Positions 25,710 to 34,092 of a stretch of DNA of 49,695 nucleotides are shown here, piece after piece (positions within the stretch are counted from its first letter, which is position 1; each line of letters opens with the position of its first letter). Source of the DNA: Bacteroidales bacterium UBA5382 (GTDB lineage Bacteria > Bacteroidota > Bacteroidia > Bacteroidales > Dysgonomonadaceae); NCBI GenBank assembly GCA_002409745.1, contig DHOU01000040.1, positions 1 to 49,695 of the forward strand, read 5' to 3'. Under the pieces are notes generated by a model. The model made no database searches. It was not told where the DNA came from and worked only from the letters and a program-made list of their open reading frames with translations. The translations under genes were made by a program, and so were the position numbers.

Positions 25710-26570
25710 ATGAAACGTAGCTTATCTTATATTTCCGATCGAATCGAGGAGGAAATCCTCTCCTCCCGTCCTGTTTCGGGAGGCAGCATTTCATCGGCGT
25801 ATCTGCTGGAAACAAAAGACAAAAAGTATCTGCTGAAAGTAAACGACCGCCCCGAAGCCGGAGCAATGTTCCACGCGGAACAATCGGGCTTGCAGGTGCT
25901 CGAAAGCACCGGAACAATCGCCGTTCCGCATGTTTACCTGACCGAGACAGTCGACGGAGAATCCTTTCTTTTGATGGACTTTATCGAAAGTAAGCATCCC
26001 GACCACACCGATTTCGAGCGGCTGGGCACGCATCTGGCGCACCTGCATTGTTATCCGCAAGAGCGCTTCGGATTTGAAGAAGATAATTTTATCGGACGGC
26101 TGCTGCAAAGCAATTCCCCGCACGACGATTGGCCGGTGTTTTATTGGTACGAACGCATCGTCCCGCAATGCCGCCTCGCGCTCAAGGCGCACCGGTTGCG
26201 CCCCTACGAAATTCCGGCCGAAGGTAAAGCCCTCCGCGTATTCACCGATATCTTGGGCGAGGATGTTAAGCCTTCCCTGCTGCACGGCGACCTATGGGGC
26301 GGTAATTACCTCATCGCGACCGACGGGACCCCCTATTTGATCGACCCCGCCGTCTATCGCGGGCATGCCATGGTCGACATCGCCATGAGCCGCTTGTTCG
26401 GAGGATTCAGCGACTCGTTTTACGAGGCTTATCATACTATCATTCCCGAACAGGAGAATGACCTCGAGCAAATCGATCTCTATCAACTCTATTACCTTCT
26501 GGTACATCTCAACCTGTTCGGCAGCGGATATTACTCGTCCATCGCGGCTATTTTAAAACGCTATTTTTGA
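25710..26570 (+). CDS. Fructosamine kinase family protein
   Basis: 286 residues from MKRSLSYIS. Shows the aminoglycoside-phosphotransferase-like fold of the fructosamine-3-kinase family: the N-lobe GGSISSAYLL and KYLLKVND, the catalytic loop LLHGDLWGGNYL and the metal-binding LIDPAVYRGHAMVDIAMSRLFGG. The family phosphorylates ketosamines on glycated proteins or small molecules, allowing deglycation. It is followed after 19 bases by a small membrane protein and an ABC ATPase, so it may be part of their transcription unit. An in-frame ATG at 25689 would add seven poorly conserved residues. Confidence 0.88.
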   Translation: MKRSLSYISDRIEEEILSSRPVSGGSISSAYLLETKDKKYLLKVNDRPEAGAMFHAEQSGLQVLESTGTIAVPHVYLTETVDGESFLLMDFIESKHPDHTDFERLGTHLAHLHCYPQERFGFEEDNFIGRLLQSNSPHDDWPVFYWYERIVPQCRLALKAHRLRPYEIPAEGKALRVFTDILGEDVKPSLLHGDLWGGNYLIATDGTPYLIDPAVYRGHAMVDIAMSRLFGGFSDSFYEAYHTIIPEQENDLEQIDLYQLYYLLVHLNLFGSGYYSSIAAILKRYF

Positions 26571-26589
26571 CAAGATAAAACAGTCCGTC

Positions 26590-26898
26590 ATGGATTTATG
26601 GAAAAAGATACGTCTCCTCTTCGCTTTCCACCGCTATTTCCTGCCGACATCGCTAATCATCGACGGTGCTTGCATGTATCTGCTATATAGAAACGGCATG
26701 GGGGCATATTCGGTGCTTTTCTGGTTTAAAGTAGGCACACTGGCGGCCAGCGCCTATTTTATCAACGAATACAAAAGACACGAATATTACTATTTTTTCA
26801 ACTTCGGATTATCGAAAAAGACTCTGTGGATAAGCACCTTGTCTTTTGATATGTTCTTATTTTTTATCTTGATATTCATAACAGTACAATTTCTATGA
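26590..26898 (+). CDS. Small membrane protein, putative partner of the following ABC ATPase
   Basis: 102 residues, not assigned to a named family. Three hydrophobic segments are visible at about 14-34, 38-58 and 80-101, with a polar loop rich in tyrosine (NEYKRHEYYYFF). It overlaps the ABC ATPase gene by ATGA. It is far too small for an ordinary ABC permease with six helices. I infer that it is the membrane partner of the ATPase, perhaps as a multimer. Sensing or anchoring is an equally open alternative. Confidence 0.6.
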   Translation: MDLWKKIRLLFAFHRYFLPTSLIIDGACMYLLYRNGMGAYSVLFWFKVGTLAASAYFINEYKRHEYYYFFNFGLSKKTLWISTLSFDMFLFFILIFITVQFL

Positions 26899-27548
26899 GA
26901 CACATCTTGGAGATCGACAGCGTCCGTTTACTATTCGGAGATCGACTTATCTTGTCAGATATTTACCTGAAAATCGAAACCGGACAAGTCGTCGGATTAT
27001 TGGGGCGCAACGGTGAAGGCAAATCGAGCCTGATGCGCGTGGCTTTCGGCACCTTGCCGGCTGAAAAATCCGTCCGATGCGATGGCAAAACAATATTCGA
27101 AGCTTATAAACAGCCTCATCTTCTCGGCTATGTTCCGCAACATAATTTCATTCCTAAATCGATGACTTTAAGGCGCATTTTCAGGGAAAGGGATATCGAT
27201 TTCGCTGCTTTTGGAAAGGATTTTCCAGAGGTACAACTCGATGATGACACCGTACGATTGAAGGACCTCTCCGGAGGAACCGTCCGGCTCATCGAATTAT
27301 ATACGCTCATCCGCTCGGCATGCCGATTTGTGTTTCTCGACGAACCGTTTACCCATATCAGTCCGGTACAGATTTTAAAAATAAAAGCAATCATTGGCGA
27401 GGAACGTTCCCGTAAAGGATTTCTTATTACCGACCATCTCTATAAACATGTGGCGGATTTATCGGATACGATTTATATTCTTAAAAACGGCAAAAACCAT
27501 CTTGTTTCCACGCTCTACGATATGAAAGAATCAGGATATATCGGTTAA
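26895..27548 (+). CDS. ABC transporter ATP-binding protein
   Basis: A complete 217-residue ATPase: Walker A GRNGEGKSS (37-45), Q-loop Gln82 in VPQHN, signature LSGG (125-128), Walker B FVFLDE (145-150) and switch His181 in LITDH. Nothing is truncated although it is short. The start overlaps the stop of the 102-residue membrane protein, which indicates translational coupling. No further permease or substrate-binding protein lies nearby; the next gene is convergent. The substrate is unknown. Confidence 0.9.
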   Translation: MRHILEIDSVRLLFGDRLILSDIYLKIETGQVVGLLGRNGEGKSSLMRVAFGTLPAEKSVRCDGKTIFEAYKQPHLLGYVPQHNFIPKSMTLRRIFRERDIDFAAFGKDFPEVQLDDDTVRLKDLSGGTVRLIELYTLIRSACRFVFLDEPFTHISPVQILKIKAIIGEERSRKGFLITDHLYKHVADLSDTIYILKNGKNHLVSTLYDMKESGYIG

Positions 27549-27567
27549 CAAATAATCGAAAGCTATT

Positions 27568-28839
27568 TCAGTCTCCCCGGGGTAATAGATGTTCCAATGC
27601 GATTACCGCCAAGCATCCCATCACAAAGCCGTTCCCCACAATAGGCCGGATAAGCGAAGGAATCGATTCGCTAAAGGATTCCGGGGCGAAGGCGATCAAT
27701 ACGGCCAACATCAACGGAAGACCTATCACAAGCCCGTCGTTGAACGATAGTTGCGTCTCTCCTTTGAACAGCATCTGCAATCCGGCGGACACCTGGCTGC
27801 TCATCACGTACAAGAGCACCGCCCCCATGACCGCCGACGGAATGGCCGTCAGCCAACCGATCACCCCCGGAACAAACGGGCATACCATTAACAAAGCTCC
27901 GGTTAGAATCAGTGGATAACGCGAGGCACATCGCGAGGAAGCAATCACACCGGGACTGAACGAATAATCGACCGCACCGATCACTCTCGACACGCCCGCC
28001 AGCATGTTGAAGAACCCGGTCATCCGCACACCCCGGCGCGTACGGTGTTCCAAATCAGGGGCATCGATCAGGGTACCGACGGAACGGATGGAACCGGCTT
28101 CGTTTACCAACAAAGCCATAAAGCAGAAGAGAAATGCAAGGAAAACAGAAAAATCAAACTCAGGCGTGATAAACAGATGATTCATAAGCACGCTTAAATC
28201 GAATGCTCCCCCGCCCGCTTCGTTCGCCGCCTGCCCCCCGAAGAAAAGGGGATAAATCAAACGTCCTCCGATAAACGCAATAAGCACCGCGCCCGACCTC
28301 CAGATTCCTCTCAGAATTTGATTGAGAACGACGATCGCCGCACAGAGGGACAGGGTGTACAGAAAATTGCCGAACGGTCTTCCATCGCTTCCTAACGACA
28401 GAGACACGACCAGTGGCATGATGGTGAAGGACACCAATAGCAGAATAACCACGATAACGCGCCGCGTAAACAGCTTTTGCACCCTATCGAACAGTTTCAG
28501 GTATGACAACAATACCAACAGCGCGCCACCTAATACTATAGACGTGTACACGGCTTCTTGTGAAGCGCCCGAACTACTGACAATTCCGATCAACAACACG
28601 GTAGCCGGGCCGATAAGCACCGGCAGGCGGTGTCCCCACAGAATTTGCGCGATAAGTCCCGCACCCGTTAAAACAAACACTTTACAGAGGTAAGCCATTT
28701 GTATGCCGCTGTCTTCCGAAGTAAGTTTCGACGTTAAAGCGGATAGAATCACCAACGAAGGTAAAATTACACTGACCCATTGTAGCCCGAACAGCACAAA
28801 CGCTTTCGGTTCGGGCTTATCTTCCAAACGATATTTCAT
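27568..28839 (-). CDS. NCS2-family nucleobase (uracil/xanthine) permease
   Basis: 423 residues with about 12-14 hydrophobic segments and the features of the nucleobase-cation-symport-2 family: the N-terminal FVLFGLQWVSVILPSLVILS, the central NEAGSIRSVGTLIDAPDLEH and the GAVLLYVMSS region. The family imports uracil, xanthine or uric acid with protons. Which base is moved cannot be decided here. It is a single gene converging on the ABC unit, and no -7 element was found in its upstream gap. Confidence 0.85.
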   Translation of the reverse strand: MKYRLEDKPEPKAFVLFGLQWVSVILPSLVILSALTSKLTSEDSGIQMAYLCKVFVLTGAGLIAQILWGHRLPVLIGPATVLLIGIVSSSGASQEAVYTSIVLGGALLVLLSYLKLFDRVQKLFTRRVIVVILLLVSFTIMPLVVSLSLGSDGRPFGNFLYTLSLCAAIVVLNQILRGIWRSGAVLIAFIGGRLIYPLFFGGQAANEAGGGAFDLSVLMNHLFITPEFDFSVFLAFLFCFMALLVNEAGSIRSVGTLIDAPDLEHRTRRGVRMTGFFNMLAGVSRVIGAVDYSFSPGVIASSRCASRYPLILTGALLMVCPFVPGVIGWLTAIPSAVMGAVLLYVMSSQVSAGLQMLFKGETQLSFNDGLVIGLPLMLAVLIAFAPESFSESIPSLIRPIVGNGFVMGCLAVIALEHLLPRGD

Positions 28840-28930
28840 TGTCCTATTTTTATTCTATATAGATGGCGACGGAATGCCCCTCGCCTACCCCCTCCAAACG
28901 GCATAAGCCGTCAAACGGGAAGCGGCGCCT

Positions 28931-29674
28931 TCAAAAGGCCAAATAAGGCTTCAGCCGGGCGAGATCCTCTGCCGTAAATTCATCCAACAGCCCCAATTCC
29001 TCTATCGACTCCACACGTCCTTTGCGGCGGCGCAAGTCAATAATCACTTTCGCCTGCTTATAATCGATATACGGATGTCGCAACAATGAATCAAACGGAA
29101 GCTCGTTCACGTTCAGCCGGGAAAAATTGTCATCTTGCACCACAAAAAGTAAAATCTTTGCATATAACTCCTCATCGATACCATACACTTCCTGTAGTTG
29201 CTTCTTCGAGTAGAATCCGCCCAACAAACGGCGGTATTTCACAATCCGGGCCGCATATGCGGAACCGATGCCGGGCACTTTTTTCCATATTGCCGTATCG
29301 GTTTCATTTAACGAAATCGTTTCCCCGGCAGCAAGTTTTACCGTTGAACGATATGCCGGCGTAAAATAAGTGCGCTTTCCAGCATTTGCATACAATTTTC
29401 CACTATCCGAAAGAAAGCCCGGATGACGAACATCCCGACTCTTTTTGTATTGATGGTTATTATATGGATACTCTTCGCCACCGGTTGTCTGTAAGGACCG
29501 CCGGAAGTCTTCGAACTCCCGCTGCAAGGAATCCGTTCGGGCGATAATGACCGATGATGATTTCTTATTTGACAATAATATATTGATTATAAGCGTACAC
29601 ACAATCAGCAGAAGCAAAAGAAGGATGCCACGTCTCTCTTCCTTCCGAAAATACAGAAAATCATTCCACCGCAT
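28931..29674 (-). CDS. Helix-hairpin-helix (ComEA-like) protein with N-terminal membrane anchor
   Basis: 247 residues. One N-terminal transmembrane segment (RGILLLLLLIVCTLIINILL), a low-complexity linker, then two helix-hairpin-helix modules: KKVPGIGSAYAARIVKYR at about 130-150 and a second in the last 60 residues (HPYIDYKQAKVIIDLR). This layout suggests membrane-anchored DNA binding facing the periplasm, as in ComEA of DNA uptake, but no competence genes are nearby. A -7 element, TATTTTTG on the minus strand (29726-29733), lies about 50 bases upstream. Confidence 0.85.
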   Translation of the reverse strand: MRWNDFLYFRKEERRGILLLLLLIVCTLIINILLSNKKSSSVIIARTDSLQREFEDFRRSLQTTGGEEYPYNNHQYKKSRDVRHPGFLSDSGKLYANAGKRTYFTPAYRSTVKLAAGETISLNETDTAIWKKVPGIGSAYAARIVKYRRLLGGFYSKKQLQEVYGIDEELYAKILLFVVQDDNFSRLNVNELPFDSLLRHPYIDYKQAKVIIDLRRRKGRVESIEELGLLDEFTAEDLARLKPYLAF

Positions 29675-29778
29675 ATCTTTCTATCCTTTTTCACGGTGTA
29701 AAGCTATTAAATTAATGGAAATCGTCAAAAATATTTCATCAAATTCGCGTTTCTCTTTTCTCCGTCTGCAAGAAATTG

Positions 29779-29786
29779 TACCTTTG
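29779..29786 (+). promoter_or_regulatory. -7 element of the spmAB-like gene
   Basis: TACCTTTG, with TTTC (29757-29760) about 18 bases upstream as a poor -33. It lies 44 bases before the ATG at 29831. Confidence 0.45.
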
Positions 29787-29830
29787 AGCTTCAATAACAA
29801 AGAGTCACGACCTATCCACAGGGATTACAT

Positions 29831-31063
29831 ATGGTTTTAAATTATATTTGGATTGCTTTTTTTGTCATTGCCTTTGCAGTGGCGTTCATTAAACTGGTAT
29901 TCTTCGGCGACCTCGCTGTATTTACCGACATTATGAACTCGACCTATGACACGGCGAAGACCGGATTCGAGATTTCTCTCGGGCTTACGGGTGTGTTGTC
30001 GCTTTGGCTGGGCGTAATGAAAATCGGTGAACGCGGCGGCATGGTGCGGCTGTTTTCACGAGCGGCGGCGCCTTTGTTTTCGAAGCTCTTCCCACAGATT
30101 CCCACAGGGCATCCTGCATCGGCTTCCATCCTGATGAACGTATCGGCCAATATGCTGGGACTGGATAATGCCGCCACGCCTTTCGGGCTGAAAGCGATGA
30201 AAGAACTGCAAGAGATCAATCCCGATAAAGAACAGGCCTCCGACCCCATGATCATGTTTTTGGTGTTAAATGCTTCGGGACTGACACTCATTCCCGTCAC
30301 CATTATGGTCTATCGGGCGCAGATGGGTTCTGCCAATCCGGCGGACGTATTTATCCCCATCATGATCGCCACCTTCATCTCGACATTGGCGGGAATGCTG
30401 GCTGTTTGCCTCAAACAGCGCATCAATATATTCAGTAAAGCCATCATGGGATTCCTCCTCGGGATGACGGCAATCATTGTCGCCACGGTAATGATCTTCC
30501 GTTCCATGCCTCAGGAACAAATCAACATGGCATCCGGATTGGTCGCGAATATTTTGTTGCTGACGATTATCGTGTCTTTTATTGTTAAAGCGATGATGAA
30601 GCGGGTAAATGTGTTCGACGCATTTATCGACGGGGCGAAGGACGGTTTTAAAACCGCCGTCACCATTATCCCCTATCTTATCGCCATACTGGTCGGTATC
30701 GGCGTATTCCGAGCTTCGGGGGCGATGGATTTTTTGATGGACGGACTGCGCGATCTGGTAGCGATGACGGGCATGGATACCCGATGGGTCGATGCCATGC
30801 CCACCGCCTTGATGAAACCACTGAGCGGAAGCGGCGCACGGGGCATGATGATCGATACGATGGCGACATTCGGCGCCGATTCGTTCGCGGGACGGTTATC
30901 GGCGCTTTTTCAGGGCGCTACCGACACGACATTCTATATCGTTGCTGTTTACTACGGCGCGGTGAACATCAAAAACTCGCGCTATACCGTTCCTTATGCC
31001 CTTTTGGCGGATTTGGCAGGCATTGTGGCGGCGATATTTGTCGGCTACCTGTTCTTCGGCTAA
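29831..31063 (+). CDS. SpmA-SpmB fusion, nucleoside-recognition (Gate) domain membrane protein
   Basis: 410 residues. The first half resembles SpmA (GVLSLWLGVMKIGERGGM, ANMLGLDNAATPFGLKAM) and the second half SpmB (DGFKTAVTIIPYLIAIL, LMKPLSGSGARGMM). Both halves carry the Gate domain of nucleoside-transporter-like proteins. In endospore formers the two are separate spore-maturation proteins; here they are fused in a non-sporulating group, so the role must be different, probably transport. It is followed after 36 bases by ybeY, and the two may be co-transcribed. Confidence 0.87.
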   Translation: MVLNYIWIAFFVIAFAVAFIKLVFFGDLAVFTDIMNSTYDTAKTGFEISLGLTGVLSLWLGVMKIGERGGMVRLFSRAAAPLFSKLFPQIPTGHPASASILMNVSANMLGLDNAATPFGLKAMKELQEINPDKEQASDPMIMFLVLNASGLTLIPVTIMVYRAQMGSANPADVFIPIMIATFISTLAGMLAVCLKQRINIFSKAIMGFLLGMTAIIVATVMIFRSMPQEQINMASGLVANILLLTIIVSFIVKAMMKRVNVFDAFIDGAKDGFKTAVTIIPYLIAILVGIGVFRASGAMDFLMDGLRDLVAMTGMDTRWVDAMPTALMKPLSGSGARGMMIDTMATFGADSFAGRLSALFQGATDTTFYIVAVYYGAVNIKNSRYTVPYALLADLAGIVAAIFVGYLFFG

Positions 31064-31099
31064 GAAATAGAGGATTCTAAATGCAAACAAACGTTAATT

Positions 31100-31522
31100 A
31101 TGGCAATCACTTTTCAAGCGGAAGGCGTAAAGCTTCCTCCCATTAAAAAAAGAAAAACGGCGGAATGGATTCAGTCCGTCGCCAAGGAATACGGCAAGCA
31201 AGTAGGCTCGCTTTCCTATTTGTTCTGTTCGGACGAGAAAATACTCGAAGTAAACAGGCACTATTTACAACATGATTTTTATACGGATATTATCACTTTC
31301 GACTATACGGAAGAAGACATCCTCACAGGCGATATTATCATTAGCGTCGACACCGTGCATTCGAATGCGGAAAAATTCGGGACGCTCTTTGCCGAGGAGT
31401 TGAACAGGGTAATCATCCACGGCGTTCTGCATCTTTGCGGCATCAACGACAAAACCGAGGACGACGCAAAGAGGATGCGCGAAGCCGAAGAGAAAGCCTT
31501 GCAAATGCTCCGAACGAGATGA
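31100..31522 (+). CDS. ybeY: Endoribonuclease YbeY (rRNA maturation factor)
   Basis: A 140-residue metal-dependent RNase needed for 16S rRNA 3'-end processing and ribosome quality control. The motif is HGVLHLCGIND: His107, His111 and, where proteobacterial YbeY has the third histidine, Asp117. I believe this replacement also occurs in other Bacteroidota members, so it is probably functional. The N-terminal half (LSYLFCSDEKILEVNRHYLQ, TDIITFDY) is typical of the family. Its stop is followed within three bases by a CCGTCTAACGG motif. Confidence 0.93.
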   Translation: MAITFQAEGVKLPPIKKRKTAEWIQSVAKEYGKQVGSLSYLFCSDEKILEVNRHYLQHDFYTDIITFDYTEEDILTGDIIISVDTVHSNAEKFGTLFAEELNRVIIHGVLHLCGINDKTEDDAKRMREAEEKALQMLRTR

Positions 31523-31524
31523 AT

Positions 31525-31535
31525 CCGTCTAACGG
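31525..31535. repeat. Copy of the dispersed CCGTYTRACGR intergenic motif
   Basis: CCGTCTAACGG directly after ybeY. An imperfect mirror follows (CGGACGTTTGCCGGAT, to 31555), so a hairpin is possible. Further copies are at 17594-17604, 17612-17622, 25685-25695 and 28908-28918. Confidence 0.5.
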
Positions 31536-31598
31536 TTCCCGGACGTTTGCCGGATGGAGAGAAGCAACTCGGCCAATCTCTTATCAATCTTTTTTTCG

Positions 31599-31606
31599 TA
31601 TCTTTG
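31599..31606 (+). promoter_or_regulatory. -7 element of mnmG
   Basis: TATCTTTG lies 18 bases before the mnmG ATG, with a predicted leader of about 12 bases. No -33 TTTG at the usual distance. Confidence 0.5.
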
Positions 31607-31624
31607 TATGCTTATAAATAACAG

Positions 31625-33499
31625 ATGAATTTTTCTTATGATATAATTGTTGTCGGCGCCGGACACGCCGGCTGCGAGGCAGCTACGGCCACGGCCAAGT
31701 TGGGCTCGCGCACGTTGCTCATCACAATGGATATGAACAAAATTGCGCAGATGAGCTGCAACCCGGCGGTCGGCGGTATCGCTAAAGGACAGATCGTCCG
31801 CGAAATCGATGCTTTGGGCGGGAATATGGGAATCGTGAGCGACAAAACCGCGGTTCAGTTCCGCATGTTAAACCGCTCAAAAGGCCCCGCGATGTGGAGC
31901 CCGAGGGTGCAAAGCGATCGCGCAAAGTTTATCGAAACGTGGCGCGATCTCATTGAAAACACCCCCAATTTATATATGTGGCAGGATACCGTAATGGAAT
32001 TACGCATTGAAAACGGCGCCGTAACAGGAGTGAAAACGCGCATGGGGATGGAGTTTTCGGCGAAGGCCGTCGTTTTGACTACCGGCACATTTCTAAACGG
32101 GCTGATCCATATCGGGAAAGTCCGCATTAACGGCGGGCGTATTTCCGAGCCGGCTTCTTCGGGTATTACCGAACAGTTGAAGGCCTTGGGATTCCGTACC
32201 GACCGTATGAAAACGGGGACTCCCGTACGCATTGACGGACGGAGCGTCGATTTCTCGCAAATGGAAGAACAAAAAGGAGAAGACGATTTTCACAAGTTCT
32301 CCTACCTTCCGGATATCCACCGTTCGCTTACGCAACGCAGTTGTTGGATGACGTACACCTCCGAAGCGGTACACGCTGTGCTCCGCGCCGACCTGCACGA
32401 CTCGCCTCTTTACAATGGGCAGATCAAAAGCATCGGGCCCCGCTATTGTCCGAGCATCGAAACAAAGATCGTGACATTCTCCGAAAAAACAAGCCACCTG
32501 CTCTTTCTTGAGCCGGAAGGAGAAACCACGCAAGAATATTATCTCAACGGATTCTCCTCTTCCCTACCCTTGCAGACCCAAATAAATGCGTTGCAACAGA
32601 TCCCGGCTTTCCGAGATGTACACATCTTCCGGCCGGGATACGCCATCGAATATGATTTCTTCGATCCGACACAGTTGCGGGCGACCCTTGAAACCAAGCC
32701 GGTAAAAAATCTGTTCTTTGCGGGACAAATCAACGGCACGACCGGTTATGAAGAAGCGGGTGGACAAGGTTTGATTGCAGGGATAAACGCGCACATCAAC
32801 TGTCATGGAGGCGCTCCTTTCGTGCTCCACCGAGACGAAGCGTATATCGGCGTATTGATAGACGATTTAATTACGAAAGGAGTCGACGAACCGTACAGGA
32901 TGTTTACGTCCCGCGCGGAATACCGAATCCTTTTAAGGCAAGATAACGCCGACGAACGCCTGACCGAAAAAGGTTACGCAATAGGATTAGCATCCGAAGA
33001 ACGGCGTTCGTTGCTGCAAAAGAAAGAAGAACAAGTTAAACGGATCGTCGATTTCGTCTCCGATTTCCCCATTAAAGCGGATCGCATGAATTCCTTCCTC
33101 GAATCGATCGGGAGCTCCCCTTTAAAGCAAGGCGTAAAACTTATCGACCTTCTTGGGCGTCCGCATATCGACATACGGGTCATGCAAGAGCAGGTAGCCC
33201 CGCTGAAGGAGTTGTTAGAGTCCATCGGCGATCGCCGAGAAGAAATCATCGAGTCGGCCGACATTCACATAAAATATAACGGATATATTAAACGGGAACG
33301 GATCATGGCGGACAAAATAACCCGCCTCGAAGATATCTATATTAAGGATAAATTTGATTACAACGGAATACAATCCCTATCCACCGAAGCCCGGCAAAAG
33401 CTCACAAGAATTAATCCGGAAACTATCGCACAAGCAAGCCGCATTCCCGGCGTTTCGCCAAACGATATATCCGTCCTCTTAATATTACTCGGGCGATAA
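31625..33499 (+). CDS. mnmG: tRNA uridine 5-carboxymethylaminomethyl modification enzyme MnmG
   Basis: An FAD protein of 624 residues that, with MnmE, modifies U34 of certain tRNAs. FAD-binding motif VVGAGHAGCEAATA at about 10-23; the family signatures CNPAVGGIAKGQIVREIDALGG and GQINGTTGYEEAGGQGL are both present. The C-terminal MnmE-interaction domain ends in IPGVSPNDISVLLILLGR. First gene of the mnmG-apt-uvrC-dtd-mazG-deoC series. A parS-like palindrome follows its stop, consistent with the frequent origin-proximal location of mnmG (gidA). Confidence 0.98.
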   Translation: MNFSYDIIVVGAGHAGCEAATATAKLGSRTLLITMDMNKIAQMSCNPAVGGIAKGQIVREIDALGGNMGIVSDKTAVQFRMLNRSKGPAMWSPRVQSDRAKFIETWRDLIENTPNLYMWQDTVMELRIENGAVTGVKTRMGMEFSAKAVVLTTGTFLNGLIHIGKVRINGGRISEPASSGITEQLKALGFRTDRMKTGTPVRIDGRSVDFSQMEEQKGEDDFHKFSYLPDIHRSLTQRSCWMTYTSEAVHAVLRADLHDSPLYNGQIKSIGPRYCPSIETKIVTFSEKTSHLLFLEPEGETTQEYYLNGFSSSLPLQTQINALQQIPAFRDVHIFRPGYAIEYDFFDPTQLRATLETKPVKNLFFAGQINGTTGYEEAGGQGLIAGINAHINCHGGAPFVLHRDEAYIGVLIDDLITKGVDEPYRMFTSRAEYRILLRQDNADERLTEKGYAIGLASEERRSLLQKKEEQVKRIVDFVSDFPIKADRMNSFLESIGSSPLKQGVKLIDLLGRPHIDIRVMQEQVAPLKELLESIGDRREEIIESADIHIKYNGYIKRERIMADKITRLEDIYIKDKFDYNGIQSLSTEARQKLTRINPETIAQASRIPGVSPNDISVLLILLGR

Positions 33500-33507
33500 C
33501 GCCTCTT

Positions 33508-33523
33508 TGTTCCACGTGGAACA
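33508..33523. other. parS: parS-like centromere site (ParB-binding palindrome)
   Basis: TGTTCCACGTGGAACA is a perfect 16-base palindrome (18 with the flanking T and A). It agrees with the conserved bacterial parS consensus TGTTNCACGTGAAACA, in the symmetric form recorded for Pseudomonas-type parS. It is in the 57-base gap between mnmG and apt. A perfect 16-mer of this sequence is very unlikely by chance in 50 kb. No second copy was seen in the window, and parA/parB are not in the window. Confidence 0.8.
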
Positions 33524-33556
33524 ATTCAAAAAAAAGAAGAACAAAACAACGAAATA

Positions 33557-34087
33557 ATGAGTATTGAAACATTAACAGCAGCAGTAAGAAACATCCCTGA
33601 TTTTCCTATAGAGGGAATACAATTTAAAGATATCACCACCCTCTTTCAATCGGCTGAGCATTTGAAAGAGCTATCCGATATCTTATACGAGCGGTACAAG
33701 GATAAAGGGATTACGAAAGTAGTAGGGATCGAATCGCGAGGCTTTTTCATGGGCCCGGCAACAGCCATAAAGCTCGGAGCAGGATTTGTCCCGATAAGAA
33801 AGCCGGGGAAACTTCCCTATAAAATTATCGAGGAAAAATATACGAAAGAATATGGCGAAGATTGCATACAGATACATGAAGATGCCCTTACGGAAAACGA
33901 CGTGGTGCTGATTCATGACGATCTTCTGGCAACCGGAGGCACCATGCTGGCGGCATATAATCTGGTAAAAAAGCTGCATGTTTCAAAAATATACATCAAC
34001 TTCCTGATCGAACTGGAAGACCTGAAAGCCCGCGAACTGTTCCCAAAAGAAGTCGAATTGGATACGATTCTTAAATTCTCGGTTTAA
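33557..34087 (+). CDS. apt: Adenine phosphoribosyltransferase
   Basis: Converts adenine and PRPP to AMP in purine salvage. The 176 residues match the family. The PRPP-binding motif VVLIHDDLLATGGTMLAA is at about 115-132, and the N-terminal IPDFPIEGIQFKDITTLF is diagnostic. It starts 57 bases after mnmG, beyond the parS-like site, and ends five bases before uvrC, so it is co-transcribed with uvrC. Confidence 0.97.
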   Translation: MSIETLTAAVRNIPDFPIEGIQFKDITTLFQSAEHLKELSDILYERYKDKGITKVVGIESRGFFMGPATAIKLGAGFVPIRKPGKLPYKIIEEKYTKEYGEDCIQIHEDALTENDVVLIHDDLLATGGTMLAAYNLVKKLHVSKIYINFLIELEDLKARELFPKEVELDTILKFSV

Positions 34088-34092
34088 CGTAA

